Under the pieces are notes generated by a model. The model had not been told where the DNA came from. It did no database searches and saw nothing but the letters and a program-made list of their open reading frames with translations. This document shows, piece after piece, positions 7,741-15,085 of a stretch of DNA of 23,035 nt. How positions within the stretch are numbered: the first letter of the stretch is position 1; each line of letters opens with the position of its first letter. A program made the position numbers and the translations under genes. Where the stretch lies: positions 1 to 23,035 of the forward strand of contig JAOPVN010000032.1 of assembly GCA_025966175.1 (NCBI GenBank), in the 5' to 3' direction. The DNA comes from Modestobacter sp. GTDB taxonomy: Bacteria; Actinomycetota; Actinomycetes; Mycobacteriales; Geodermatophilaceae.

Positions 7741-8757
7741 TCATCGGGCCAGCTGCTGGGCGACCCGGGCCAGCAGCTCGTCGGGCCGGCGCAGGTCGGC
7801 GGCCGTGACGAAGACGACCCGCCAGCCCGCGGCGAGCAGTCGGTTGAGCCGCCGGCGGTCGTGCGCGAACTGCCCGTCCTCGGCATGCCAGAGCCCGTCG
7901 TACTCCACGGCGATGCGACGCTCGGGCCAGGCGAAGTCGACCCGCGCGACGAACACCGCGCCGTTCCGCACGGAGAACTGGGCGATCGGGCGGGGCAGCG
8001 TCGACCGGTGCAGCAGCAGGCGCAGCCGGGTCTCCTGCGGTGAGGCAGCCAGGCCGTCCGCCAGCGCGACCGCGGTCCGGGCCTGGCGGCAGCCGCGCCC
8101 GGTGGACGCGGCGGCGACCGCTCGGACGGGCTCGAGGTCGACCATCCCGGAGGCGACGAACTGGTCGACGAGCACGACCGCCTCGTCGAGCGGGGCACTG
8201 CGGGCCAGCGCCACAGCGGTCACCTCGGGCGTGGTGACGGCGACCCCACGGCGCCGGGTGCACTCCTCGGGCAGCAGCACGGCGCGCCGGACGCGGACCC
8301 CGGGGACGACGCTGCGGGTGCAGCCCGGCGGCACGGTCAGCTCGATGTCGTCCGCGGGCCCGGCCACGTCCAGGCCCCACAGCACCGCGGCGCTGCGGCC
8401 GGACACGACAGCGCCCGGCACGAGCACCGACGCGGCCGCGATGGCTCGTAGTTCGTGGGTGACCTCCAGCGCCGCATCGGCGTGCACGTCGCGGAACAAC
8501 CGGCGCCAGGCCGGGCCCCGGAGCTCCTTGCGCGTGAGGACGCCGCCGGCCACCGCCCGGGAGCCACGGAAGACCTGGCCCTGGAGCTCGGGCGGACGCC
8601 GGGGTGGCACGGGCACCCGGGCAGCCTGCCGCCCCGGGAACGGCGGCGAACCCGTCGTCCACAGGCCCGACGCGTCGAGTGGCGAGCCAGCGCCCTCTAC
8701 CGGACGACGAGAGGGCGCCGGCTCGCCACTCGGCGACAGGTAGGCATACCGGTTCAT
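7741..8757 (-). CDS. DUF559 / AbiEi-like protein with PD-(D/E)xK-type endonuclease domain
   Basis: 338 aa from ATG 8757. The N-terminal half resembles an AbiEi-type winged-helix domain (GVLTRKELRGPAWRRLFRDV, then GRSAAVLWGLD). The C-terminal 100 residues match DUF559/Vsr-like nucleases, with VDFAWPERRIAVEYDG, a following His and RRRLNRLLAAGWRVVFV. The nuclease fold uses an Asp and Glu to bind metal, and the targets of these proteins are unknown. GAGGAAG (8761-8767) precedes ATG 8757. Family homology begins only near GTG 8616, which is a credible alternative start. With the ATG, a palindromic repeat is translated in frame as part of a 47-residue leader. The gene is bracketed by two repeats and sits between two catabolic operons. 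Confidence 0.75.
   Translation of the reverse strand: MNRYAYLSPSGEPAPSRRPVEGAGSPLDASGLWTTGSPPFPGRQAARVPVPPRRPPELQGQVFRGSRAVAGGVLTRKELRGPAWRRLFRDVHADAALEVTHELRAIAAASVLVPGAVVSGRSAAVLWGLDVAGPADDIELTVPPGCTRSVVPGVRVRRAVLLPEECTRRRGVAVTTPEVTAVALARSAPLDEAVVLVDQFVASGMVDLEPVRAVAAASTGRGCRQARTAVALADGLAASPQETRLRLLLHRSTLPRPIAQFSVRNGAVFVARVDFAWPERRIAVEYDGLWHAEDGQFAHDRRRLNRLLAAGWRVVFVTAADLRRPDELLARVAQQLAR
8675..8735 (-). repeat. REP-like palindromic repeat, copy 2
   Basis: The outer arms 8676-8688 and 8720-8732 are 13 bases and perfectly complementary. The inner arms 8691-8698 and 8710-8717 (CGCCCTCT / AGAGGGCG) enclose an 11-base loop. It is in the same orientation as copy 1, with starts 998 bases apart. 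It is read in frame as PSGEPAPSRRPVEGAGSPL if the DUF559 gene starts at 8757. Confidence 0.85.
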
Positions 8758-8772
8758 TGACTTCCTCAATGA
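8754..8772. promoter_or_regulatory. Inverted repeat overlapping the -35 of the amidohydrolase operon
   Basis: TCATTGA, CTTCC, TCAATGA is a perfect 7-base dyad with a 5-base spacer. It covers the candidate -35 TTGACT (8757-8762) of the plus-strand operon and also the start and Shine-Dalgarno of the divergent DUF559 gene. Its placement suits a repressor such as the nearby IclR protein. Confidence 0.5.
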
Positions 8773-8786
8773 TTCGGACCTACCGT
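8757..8786 (+). promoter_or_regulatory. Predicted promoter of the amidohydrolase-ligase-MaoC operon
   Basis: TTGACT at 8757-8762, an 18-base spacer and TACCGT at 8781-8786 (TANNNT type) predict a transcript starting near 8793, about 26 bases before GTG 8819. A second dyad, TCGGACC and GGTCCGA at 8774-8780 and 8791-8797, surrounds the -10. Confidence 0.5.
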
Positions 8787-8818
8787 CCGAGGTCCGACGT
8801 CTCGACGAGGAGCGTGTC

Positions 8819-9691
8819 GTGGAACTGGATCTGGACGCCCTGGTCGCGATCGACGTGCACGTGCACGTGGAGGCCGACGCGCACGGCCATCTGTCGATGG
8901 ACGACGAGCTGCTGGAGGCCGCGGCCGCCTACTTCAAGGGCGAGCCGCACCACCCGACGGTGCCGGAGATCGCCGCGCACTACCGCGAGCAGCGGATGGC
9001 CGCCGTGGTGTTCACCGTCGACTCCGAGATGGCCACCGGGCACCCGACGCTGTCCCACGAGGAGATCGCCAACGCCGCGGCGCAGCACCCCGACGTGCTC
9101 ATCCCGTTCGGCTCGATCGACCCCGCACGCGGGCAGGCCGGCATCCGCGCCGCCCGCCGACTGGTCGAGGAGCACGGCGTGCGCGGCTTCAAGTTCCACC
9201 CGAGCATCCAGGCGTTCGAGCCCAACGACCGGCGGCACTACCCGCTGTGGGCCGAGCTGGAGAGCCTCGGCGTGCCGGCGCTGTTCCACACCGGCCAGAC
9301 CGGGATCGGCTCCGGGCTGCCCGGCGGGCGCGGGATCAAGCTGCGCTACTCCGACCCGATGCTGCTCGACGACGTCGCCGCCGACTTCCCCGGCCTGACG
9401 ATCATCATGGCGCACCCCTCGGTGCCCTGGCAGGACGCCGCGATCGCCGTCGCCCAGCACAAGGCCAACGTCTACATCGACCTGTCCGGCTGGTCGCCGA
9501 AGTACTTCCCCCCGCAGCTGGTGCGGGCGACGAACACGCTGCTCAAGCGCAAGGTGCTGTTCGGCTCGGACTATCCGCTGCTGTCCCCCGAGCGATGGGT
9601 CAGGGACTTCGAGGCCCTGGAGATCCGCGAGGAGGTGCGCCCCCTGGTCATGAAGGAGAACGCTGTCCGCGCGCTGCAGCTCGATGCGTAA
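8819..9691 (+). CDS. Amidohydrolase-2 / ACMSD-family metal-dependent hydrolase or decarboxylase
   Basis: 290 aa from GTG 8819, with GAGGAG at 8807-8812. The TIM-barrel metal residues of the ACMSD/amidohydrolase-2 group are in place: His14 and His16 (DVHVHV), His157 (FHTGQTG), His199 (MAHP) and Asp251 (FGSDYP). RGFKFHPSIQAF at residues 122-133 is also typical. Known members decarboxylate or hydrate aromatic acids and ring-cleavage products (ACMSD, gamma-resorcylate decarboxylase, oxalomesaconate hydratase). The next gene starts eight bases before its stop, and with MaoC they form one operon. The aromatic context fits a decarboxylase or hydratase, but the substrate is open. Confidence 0.85.
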   Translation: MELDLDALVAIDVHVHVEADAHGHLSMDDELLEAAAAYFKGEPHHPTVPEIAAHYREQRMAAVVFTVDSEMATGHPTLSHEEIANAAAQHPDVLIPFGSIDPARGQAGIRAARRLVEEHGVRGFKFHPSIQAFEPNDRRHYPLWAELESLGVPALFHTGQTGIGSGLPGGRGIKLRYSDPMLLDDVAADFPGLTIIMAHPSVPWQDAAIAVAQHKANVYIDLSGWSPKYFPPQLVRATNTLLKRKVLFGSDYPLLSPERWVRDFEALEIREEVRPLVMKENAVRALQLDA

Positions 9692-11219
9692 CGCCGGCCT
9701 CGGGTCCTGGCCGGAGCGCCGGCTGCGGATCTCCCCCGAGCGCGACGCGATCTGGTTCGAGGGGACGACGACCTCCCACGCCGGGTTCGCCGAACAGGTC
9801 CGCCGCGCCGCCGCCGCCCTCGTCGACCTCGGCGTCCGGCCCGGCGACCGGGTGGCCTGGACCGGCAGCAACCACCCCTCGGCGCTGGAGACGCTCTACG
9901 CCTGCGGGCAGCTGGCCGCGATCTGGGTGCCGGTCAACGCCCGGCTCACCGCGCCGGAGATGGAGTACGTGCTCACCCACTCCGGCGCCACGGTGGTGGT
10001 GCACGGCCGGGAGCACGGGGAGATCGCCGACGCGCTGCGCGGCCGGCTCCCGCAGGTGGAGCACTGGGTGGCGGCCGAGCCGGCCGGCACCGACTCACTG
10101 CCCTACGCGGAGCTGCTGGCCGCCGCAGACCCACAGCCGCGTGACGAACCGGTCGCCCTCGAGGACCCGTGCCTGATCATGTACACCTCCGGGACCACCG
10201 GCCGGCCCAAGGGCGCGGTGCTCACCCACGGCAACATGACCTGGAACGCCACCAACCAGCTGCTCGGCCTCGACTTCGCCCAGGACGAGCGGACCCTGGC
10301 CCTGGCCCCGCTGTTCCACATCGGTGGGCTCAACGGCACCATCAACCCGACGCTGCTGCGCGGCGGGTGCGCGGTGATCGTGCGGCGCTTCGACCCCGCG
10401 GAGACGCTGCAGGTCATCGAGGAGCAGGGGGTCACCTCCTTCTTCGCCGTCCCCACCATGCTCGACGCGATGAGCCGCGAGCCCGGGTTCCGGACCCGGG
10501 ACCTCTCCGCGCTGCGCTCGATCGGCGCGGCCGGCGCCCCGCTGCCGTTGTCGACCCTGCGCACCTGGACCGACCGCGGCGTCACGATGCAGCAGGCCTA
10601 CGGGATGACCGAGGCCGCACCGGGCTGCACCGTGCTGGACTCCGCCGACGCCGAGCGGAAGCTGGGGTCGGCGGGCAAGCCGGTCTTCTTCACCGACGTG
10701 CGGGTGCTGCGCGCCGACGGGACCGAGTGCGACCCGGGCGAGACCGGGGAGATCGTCGTCCAGGGGCCGAACGTGATGGCCGGCTACTGGGCCGAGCCGG
10801 AACGCAGCGCCGAGGTGCTCCGCGACGGCTGGTACCACTCCGGGGACGCCGGGGCCCTGGACGACGAGGGCTTCCTCTACATCCGCGACCGCTACAAGGA
10901 CATGATCATCTCCGGCGGCGAGAACGTGTACCCGGCCGAGGTCGAGTCCGCCCTGCTGGAGCTCGACGGCATCGCGGAGGCCGCGGTGATCGGCGTCCCC
11001 GACGTGCGCTGGGGCGAAGCCGGGCTGGCGGTCGTGGTCGCCGCCCCCGGCGCACCGACCGACGGCGAAGCGGTCCGCGCCGCGCTGCGGGAACGCCTCG
11101 CGGGGTTCAAGGTGCCCAGGGAGGTCCGGTTCGTCCCGGAACTCCCCAAGACCGCCACTGGCAAGATCCGGAAGCCGGACCTGCGCGCGCAGTACGCACC
11201 CCTGGAGGAGAACGCATGA
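9684..11219 (+). CDS. AMP-dependent acyl-CoA ligase
   Basis: 511 aa. The ATP/AMP-binding loop is MYTSGTTGRPKGAVLTH (residues 166-182). Further motifs are YGMTEAAP, YHSGDAG, the hinge RDRYKDMIISGGENVYP and the C-terminal KTATGKIRK with catalytic Lys494. This is a complete ANL-superfamily acyl/aryl-CoA synthetase that activates a carboxylic acid through an acyl-adenylate. Length is normal. Its ATG overlaps the amidohydrolase end by eight bases, and its TGA overlaps the MaoC start in ATGA. The neighbouring Rieske oxygenase suggests an aromatic or phenylpropanoid acid as substrate, though a medium-chain fatty acid is possible. Confidence 0.9.
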   Translation: MRNAGLGSWPERRLRISPERDAIWFEGTTTSHAGFAEQVRRAAAALVDLGVRPGDRVAWTGSNHPSALETLYACGQLAAIWVPVNARLTAPEMEYVLTHSGATVVVHGREHGEIADALRGRLPQVEHWVAAEPAGTDSLPYAELLAAADPQPRDEPVALEDPCLIMYTSGTTGRPKGAVLTHGNMTWNATNQLLGLDFAQDERTLALAPLFHIGGLNGTINPTLLRGGCAVIVRRFDPAETLQVIEEQGVTSFFAVPTMLDAMSREPGFRTRDLSALRSIGAAGAPLPLSTLRTWTDRGVTMQQAYGMTEAAPGCTVLDSADAERKLGSAGKPVFFTDVRVLRADGTECDPGETGEIVVQGPNVMAGYWAEPERSAEVLRDGWYHSGDAGALDDEGFLYIRDRYKDMIISGGENVYPAEVESALLELDGIAEAAVIGVPDVRWGEAGLAVVVAAPGAPTDGEAVRAALRERLAGFKVPREVRFVPELPKTATGKIRKPDLRAQYAPLEENA

Positions 11220-11686
11220 CCGCATCGACGCGGACCACCACGACCATCGCCGAGCTGCCCTCACTGAAGGGCCAGGAGCTCGGCACCAGCGACTGGTTCG
11301 AGGTGACCCAGGACCGGGTCAACACCTTCGCCGACGCCACCGACGACCACCAGTGGATCCACGTCGACGTCGAGCGCGCCAAGGCCGAGAGCCCCTTCGG
11401 CGGGCCCATCGGGCACGGGTACCTGACCCTGTCGCTCGTCGTCCCCATGTACTCGCAGGTGCTCGAGGTCAGCGACGCCACGATGGGCGTGAACTACGGC
11501 CTGAACAAGGTCCGCTTCCCCGCACCCGTGCCGGTGGGCTCGAAGATCCGGCTCACCGCCACCCTCAACGACGTCACCGAGATCGCCGGCGGGCTGCAGC
11601 TCACCATCGGCGCGGTCATCGAGCGGGAGGGCGGCGAGAAGCCGGTCTGCATCGCCGAGCTGGTGTTCCGCACCTACGGCGGCTGA
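11216..11686 (+). CDS. MaoC-family (R)-specific enoyl-CoA hydratase / dehydratase
   Basis: 156 aa. The hot-dog-fold hydratase motif lies at residues 38-63 (FADATDDHQWIHVDV, then FGGPIGHGYLTLSL), with the likely catalytic pair Asp44 and His49. Single-domain MaoC proteins hydrate enoyl-CoA thioesters. The ATG overlaps the ligase stop (ATGA 11216-11219) and is preceded by GGAGGAG at 11204-11210. As last gene of the operon it would act on the CoA thioester formed by the ligase, for example in shortening an unsaturated side chain. A GC-rich hairpin follows eight bases after the stop. Confidence 0.9.
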   Translation: MTASTRTTTTIAELPSLKGQELGTSDWFEVTQDRVNTFADATDDHQWIHVDVERAKAESPFGGPIGHGYLTLSLVVPMYSQVLEVSDATMGVNYGLNKVRFPAPVPVGSKIRLTATLNDVTEIAGGLQLTIGAVIEREGGEKPVCIAELVFRTYGG

Positions 11687-11693
11687 GGAAGGA

Positions 11694-11745
11694 CCCGGCT
11701 GCCCCCTGCGCCACGCTCCGCGCGGCGCGGGGCCCCGCAGCCGGG
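11694..11745 (+). terminator. GC-rich hairpin after the MaoC gene
   Basis: The arms 11694-11702 and 11737-11745 (CCCGGCTGC / GCAGCCGGG) are perfect, with extra C/G pairing inside. There is no T-run, as is common for actinobacterial terminators. The preceding TGAGGAAGGACCC (11684-11696) recurs exactly after the ORF98 stop on the minus strand. Confidence 0.5.
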
Positions 11746-11774
11746 CGGTTCCAGCACGTCACCAGGGGGCCACC

Positions 11775-11790
11775 TAGGGTCGGCGGCGTG
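11775..11790 (+). promoter_or_regulatory. -10 box and leaderless start of the LOG-family gene
   Basis: TAGGGT at 11775-11780 ends seven bases before GTG 11788. That distance would place the transcript start at or beside the first base of the GTG, the usual leaderless arrangement in actinobacteria. No -35 was recognised. Confidence 0.5.
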
Positions 11791-12357
11791 CGCATCGCCG
11801 TCTTCACCGGGTCCCAGGCGGGGCCGCCGTCCCACTCCCGCGCCGCCGCCTCCTTCGCCACCGACCTGGCCCGCGCCGGGGTCGGCGTCGTCTACGGCGG
11901 CGGCCACGTCGGTCTGATGGGCGTCGTCGCCGACGCCGCGCTGGCCGCCGGCGGCGAGGTCGTCGGGGTGATCCCCCAGCACCTGGTGGACGACGAACTG
12001 GCCCACCCCGGCCTCCCCCGGCTGGAGGTCGTGCAGTCGATGCACGAGCGCAAGGCCCGGATGGCCGAGCTCTCCGACGCCTTCGTCGCGCTGCCCGGCG
12101 CCGCGGGCACGCTGGAGGAGCTGTTCGAGGCGTGGACCTGGGGGATGCTCGGGCTGCACGCCAAGCCGACGGCATTCCTCGACGTCGACGGCTTCTGGCA
12201 GCCGCAGCTCGCCCAGCTCCGCCGGATGGTGGACGACGGGTACCTGGCCGCCAACCGGCTCGAGGCGCTCGGGGTGGTGCACGACGCGGCGGAACTGCTG
12301 GCCTTCGTCGACGGCTACGAGCACCCCGCCCGGAAGTGGACCCCGCCGGCGGCCTGA
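11788..12357 (+). CDS. LOG-family protein (cytokinin riboside 5'-monophosphate phosphoribohydrolase-like)
   Basis: 189 aa from GTG 11788. The Rossmann-like fold shows the N-terminal VRIAVFTGSQAG, YGGGHVGLMG (residues 36-45), MHERKARM (85-92) and the active-site loop at 103-111. Characterised members split AMP or N6-modified AMP into base and ribose 5-phosphate. The loop reads PGAAGTLEE rather than the usual PGGxGTxxE, with Ala replacing the second Gly while Thr and the Glu pair remain. It lies after the hairpin that ends the catabolic operon and 52 bases before the LacI gene. A housekeeping nucleotide-salvage role is the simplest reading; a link to the LacI locus is possible. Confidence 0.85.
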   Translation: MRIAVFTGSQAGPPSHSRAAASFATDLARAGVGVVYGGGHVGLMGVVADAALAAGGEVVGVIPQHLVDDELAHPGLPRLEVVQSMHERKARMAELSDAFVALPGAAGTLEELFEAWTWGMLGLHAKPTAFLDVDGFWQPQLAQLRRMVDDGYLAANRLEALGVVHDAAELLAFVDGYEHPARKWTPPAA

Positions 12358-12409
12358 GACGGCGTCCAGCAGCTCACCGTGGAGCCGCGTTGGCTGAGAT
12401 CATGATCCG

Positions 12410-13459
12410 GTGACCGCGCGTGAGCCCGCCCGCCGCGTCACCGCGCGCGACGTGGCCGCCGCCGTGGGCTGCTCGGTCTCCAGCGTCTCGCTCGTGGTGA
12501 GCGGCAAGGCCCAGGGCCGGGTCCGGGTGGAGACGCAGGAGGCGATCGAGGCCGCCATCGCCCGGCTCGGCTACCGGTTGAACACGACCGCCAGCGCGCT
12601 GGCCTCGGGCACCTCGCTGGGCATCGGCTTCCTCAGCCCCGACCCCACCAACCCGTTCTTCTCGATGGTGCTCGACGGCCTGGGCGACGCGCTGGCCGAC
12701 CGCTACGCGCTCAGCGTGCTGGTCCCGACGGGCGGCTCGGACTACGACCGCGGAACGGTGCGCCGCGCCCTGGCCGGCGACTTCGCCGGGCTGCTCCTCG
12801 CCAGCCCCAGCGAACGGCTGCTGGACGACTTCGTACCCACCTGCCCCACCCTGCTGCTGGACGCCGGCGGTCCGGTCAACGGCCTGGCCAGCGTGGACGT
12901 CGACCTGCGCGAGGCGCTCGCGGAGCTGGCGGCCCACCTCACCGGCCTGGGGCACGAGCGGATCGCCTACCTGGGCTTCCGTCGTGACAAGGCCTCGGTC
13001 CAGGGCCGCCGGCACCAGCTGGACCGCGCGCTGCGGCAGCGCGGCGCCGTCCTGCACCCGACGACGGTGGAGCTCACCGAGCTGACCGAGTCCGCTGCCC
13101 AGACCGCGTTCACCGACACCTGGCCGCTGTGGCGGGGGGCCGGCGTCACGGCCGTGGTCTGCGGCGACGAGCTGTTCGCCTACGGGGTGCTGCGCTCCTG
13201 CCGCGTGCTCGGCGTCGGGGTGCCCGGCGACCTGTCGGTGGTCGGGTTCGACAACCTGCCCTACAGCTCGCTGATCGACCCGCCGCTCACCTCGGTCGAC
13301 CTCTCGGCCCGGCTGCTGGGGCAGACGGCCGGCCGGGCGCTGCTCGGGCTGATCGGCGACGGCGCCGTGCCGGGCAGCAGCCGGGTCCCGGCGCGGCTGG
13401 TCGTCCGCGGGTCCACCGGGGCCCCGCGGCGACCGACCGGTCAGCCCGCCGCGAGGTAG
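12410..13459 (+). CDS. LacI-family transcriptional regulator
   Basis: 349 aa from GTG 12410. The helix-turn-helix is at residues 9-30 (VTARDVAAAVGCSVSSVSLV), the hinge helix near 52-66 (LGYRLNTTASALASG), then the periplasmic-binding-protein-like effector domain (GIGFLSPDPTNPFF, GHERIAYLGF, VVCGDELFAYG, LSVVGFDNLPYSSLIDPPLTSV). LacI regulators bind CG-centred palindromes and respond to sugars or nucleosides. A perfect palindrome of that kind overlaps the promoter of the operon that converges on this gene, so this operon is its likely target. Its 3' end overlaps the SAHH-like gene by 19 bases, tail to tail. The GTG has no clear Shine-Dalgarno, and GATCATGATC lies just upstream. Confidence 0.9.
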   Translation: MTAREPARRVTARDVAAAVGCSVSSVSLVVSGKAQGRVRVETQEAIEAAIARLGYRLNTTASALASGTSLGIGFLSPDPTNPFFSMVLDGLGDALADRYALSVLVPTGGSDYDRGTVRRALAGDFAGLLLASPSERLLDDFVPTCPTLLLDAGGPVNGLASVDVDLREALAELAAHLTGLGHERIAYLGFRRDKASVQGRRHQLDRALRQRGAVLHPTTVELTELTESAAQTAFTDTWPLWRGAGVTAVVCGDELFAYGVLRSCRVLGVGVPGDLSVVGFDNLPYSSLIDPPLTSVDLSARLLGQTAGRALLGLIGDGAVPGSSRVPARLVVRGSTGAPRRPTGQPAAR

Positions 13460-14583
13460 GCCTCGGCCACCGCCTCGTCGATGAACCGCGGCACCGGGAC
13501 GACGATCGACTCCGCTCCCACCCGGCCACCGGCGACCGCCTCCAGGCACCGCGCCTGCAGCGCGAACCCGATGTCCATGGACTCGATGGAGTTCCCGAGC
13601 GGCCGCGGGCCGGCGAGGTTGACCATGTGGCCGTCGGTCAGCAGGTGCACCCGGCGGCCGTCGGTCAGTCGCACCGTGGTGATCCCGTCGGTGATCTCGG
13701 TGACGGTCTTCACGCTCTGGTCCGAGGAGATGCCGGCGACGTCGATCTCGGCCGGGAAGTGGCCGCCGTTGAGCAGCACCACGTCGTCCCGGAGCAGGGC
13801 GAGGTCGGCGACGGTCACCACGTCGCGCGCGCCGGTGACGGTGACGACGACGTCGGCGCCGGACAGCGCGGCGGACCGGGACGGCACCGCGAACCCGTCG
13901 AAGCTGGCCTCCAGGCGCAGCACCGGATCGGTCTCGACCACCGACACCAGCGACCCGGCGTTGCGGAAGTTCGCCGCGACCCCCTTGCCGCAGGCGCCGT
14001 AGCCGAACACGGTCACCCGGCGGCCGTTGGTCGCCCGGTTGGTGATCCGCAGGAAGGACTCGAACACGCTCTGCCCGACCGCGTGCCGGTTCTCGGCGAA
14101 CTGCTTGATCGGGCTGTCGTTGATGACCAGCACGGGCACGCCCAGCGCGTCCCGGTGCTCGCGGAGCCGGGCCCGCCCGGACGTCGTCTCCTCGGTGCCG
14201 CCGCGCAGCCCGGGGTAGGGCTGCTCCAGCCAGCGGAGGAAGAGGTCGCCGCCGTTGTCCAGCAGCAGGTCCGGCTGCGCCTCGAGCACCGTGCGCAGGT
14301 GCCGGTCGTGCTCCTGCTCGTCGGTCGTCGGGCCGCCGATGACCTCCACTCCCCGCTCGCGGAGGTAGGCGACCGCGTCGGGCTGGGTGCTGTTCAGGTT
14401 GCCGGTGCTCACCACCCGGGCGCCGCCGCGGCGCAGGGTCAGCAGCAGCGCGACGGTCTTGGGCTCCAGGTGGATGCCGGTGCCGATGGTCGTGCCGGCG
14501 AAGGGCTGGGTCGAGTCGTACTCCTCGGCGATCGAGCGCAGCAGCCGGCAGCTCTCCCCGACCCATTCGATGCGTGAGCTCAT
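13441..14583 (-). CDS. Divergent S-adenosylhomocysteine-hydrolase-like NAD-dependent enzyme
   Basis: 380 aa, shorter than true SAH hydrolases (about 430-490). Conserved parts: GIHLEPKTVALLLTLRRGGA (His38), STGNLNSTQ, LLLDNGGDL, GGTEETTSG (Glu131, Glu132), INDSPIK (Lys160), the NAD loop GYGACGKG (194-201), VETDP, GGHFPAEID (His275), GHMVNLAG and DEAVAEAYL. Changes against the family by eye: Asp after the catalytic Lys is Glu164, the NAD-proximal Cys is Val169, the gating GHPSFVM segment is replaced by LGNSIESM, and the C-terminal Lys/Tyr tail that reaches the partner subunit's NAD is missing. It probably uses the same oxidise-eliminate chemistry on another substrate. ATG 14583 follows GAGAGGAA. 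It is the last gene of the operon. Confidence 0.85.
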   Translation of the reverse strand: MSSRIEWVGESCRLLRSIAEEYDSTQPFAGTTIGTGIHLEPKTVALLLTLRRGGARVVSTGNLNSTQPDAVAYLRERGVEVIGGPTTDEQEHDRHLRTVLEAQPDLLLDNGGDLFLRWLEQPYPGLRGGTEETTSGRARLREHRDALGVPVLVINDSPIKQFAENRHAVGQSVFESFLRITNRATNGRRVTVFGYGACGKGVAANFRNAGSLVSVVETDPVLRLEASFDGFAVPSRSAALSGADVVVTVTGARDVVTVADLALLRDDVVLLNGGHFPAEIDVAGISSDQSVKTVTEITDGITTVRLTDGRRVHLLTDGHMVNLAGPRPLGNSIESMDIGFALQARCLEAVAGGRVGAESIVVPVPRFIDEAVAEAYLAAG

Positions 14584-14608
14584 GCGTGTTCCTCTCGGGT
14601 AGGGGCGC

Positions 14609-15085
14609 TCAGCGGAACCGCAGGCCGCCGGCGCCGGCCGGCGGGGTCACCGGGAGCGCGGGGGGCAGGCCGGGCGCGCCGGTCAGGCGCTGACGCAGCC
14701 AGCCGTCCCCGTACCAGGACACCTCGTGGGCCACCTTCCCGTCGACGACGTGGAAGAGGTCGAGGGCGTGCAGGTCGAGCTCGGTGCCGGGAGCGGGCTC
14801 GACACCGTCGAAGGCCTGCACCACCCGGGTGCGCTGGTGCCACTCGACGACGGCGGTGGGGCCGCTGACGACCAGCCGGACCGGCTCGTAGCGCAGGTCC
14901 GGCAGCGCCCCGAAGTACATCTGCAGGTACTCCCGGATGGCCGCGTGCCCGGTGAAGGCCTGGCCGATCGTGACGTCCTCGAGCACGCCGTCCTCGGCCC
15001 ACCAGGACATCACCCGATCCAGGTCGCCGGTCGCCGCGTCGGCGAAGATGCCGTCGATCACCTCACCCGTGCTGCTCACGGTCAC
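14609..15085 (-). CDS. SnoaL-like / NTF2-fold protein
   Basis: 158 aa. TGEVIDGIFADAATGDLDRV, WWAEDGVLEDVTIGQAFTGH, IREYLQMYFGALPDL and HALDLFHVVDGKVAHEVSWY are the helix-cone-sheet pattern of SnoaL-like/ketosteroid-isomerase-fold proteins, with a Pro/Gly-rich tail after residue 135. The fold serves as isomerase, cyclase, hydrolase or non-enzymatic binder, so activity cannot be assigned. GTG 15085 overlaps the upstream TGA (GTGA), and GGAGGAG at 15088-15094 lies so close that the second GTG at 15079 may be the true start. It sits between the nucleotidyltransferase-like and SAHH-like genes and is probably a pathway enzyme. Confidence 0.82.
   Translation of the reverse strand: MTVSSTGEVIDGIFADAATGDLDRVMSWWAEDGVLEDVTIGQAFTGHAAIREYLQMYFGALPDLRYEPVRLVVSGPTAVVEWHQRTRVVQAFDGVEPAPGTELDLHALDLFHVVDGKVAHEVSWYGDGWLRQRLTGAPGLPPALPVTPPAGAGGLRFR

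Noticed and set aside
7677..8735. CRISPR array from the repeated palindromes
   Set aside because: Only two copies about 1 kb apart with a gene between them, and no regular spacers or cas genes.
12398..12407. GATCATGATC palindrome just before the LacI start as an autoregulatory operator
   Set aside because: Too short and unlike the CG-centred operator at 18447-18464; overlapping GATC words make such palindromes easy to get by chance.
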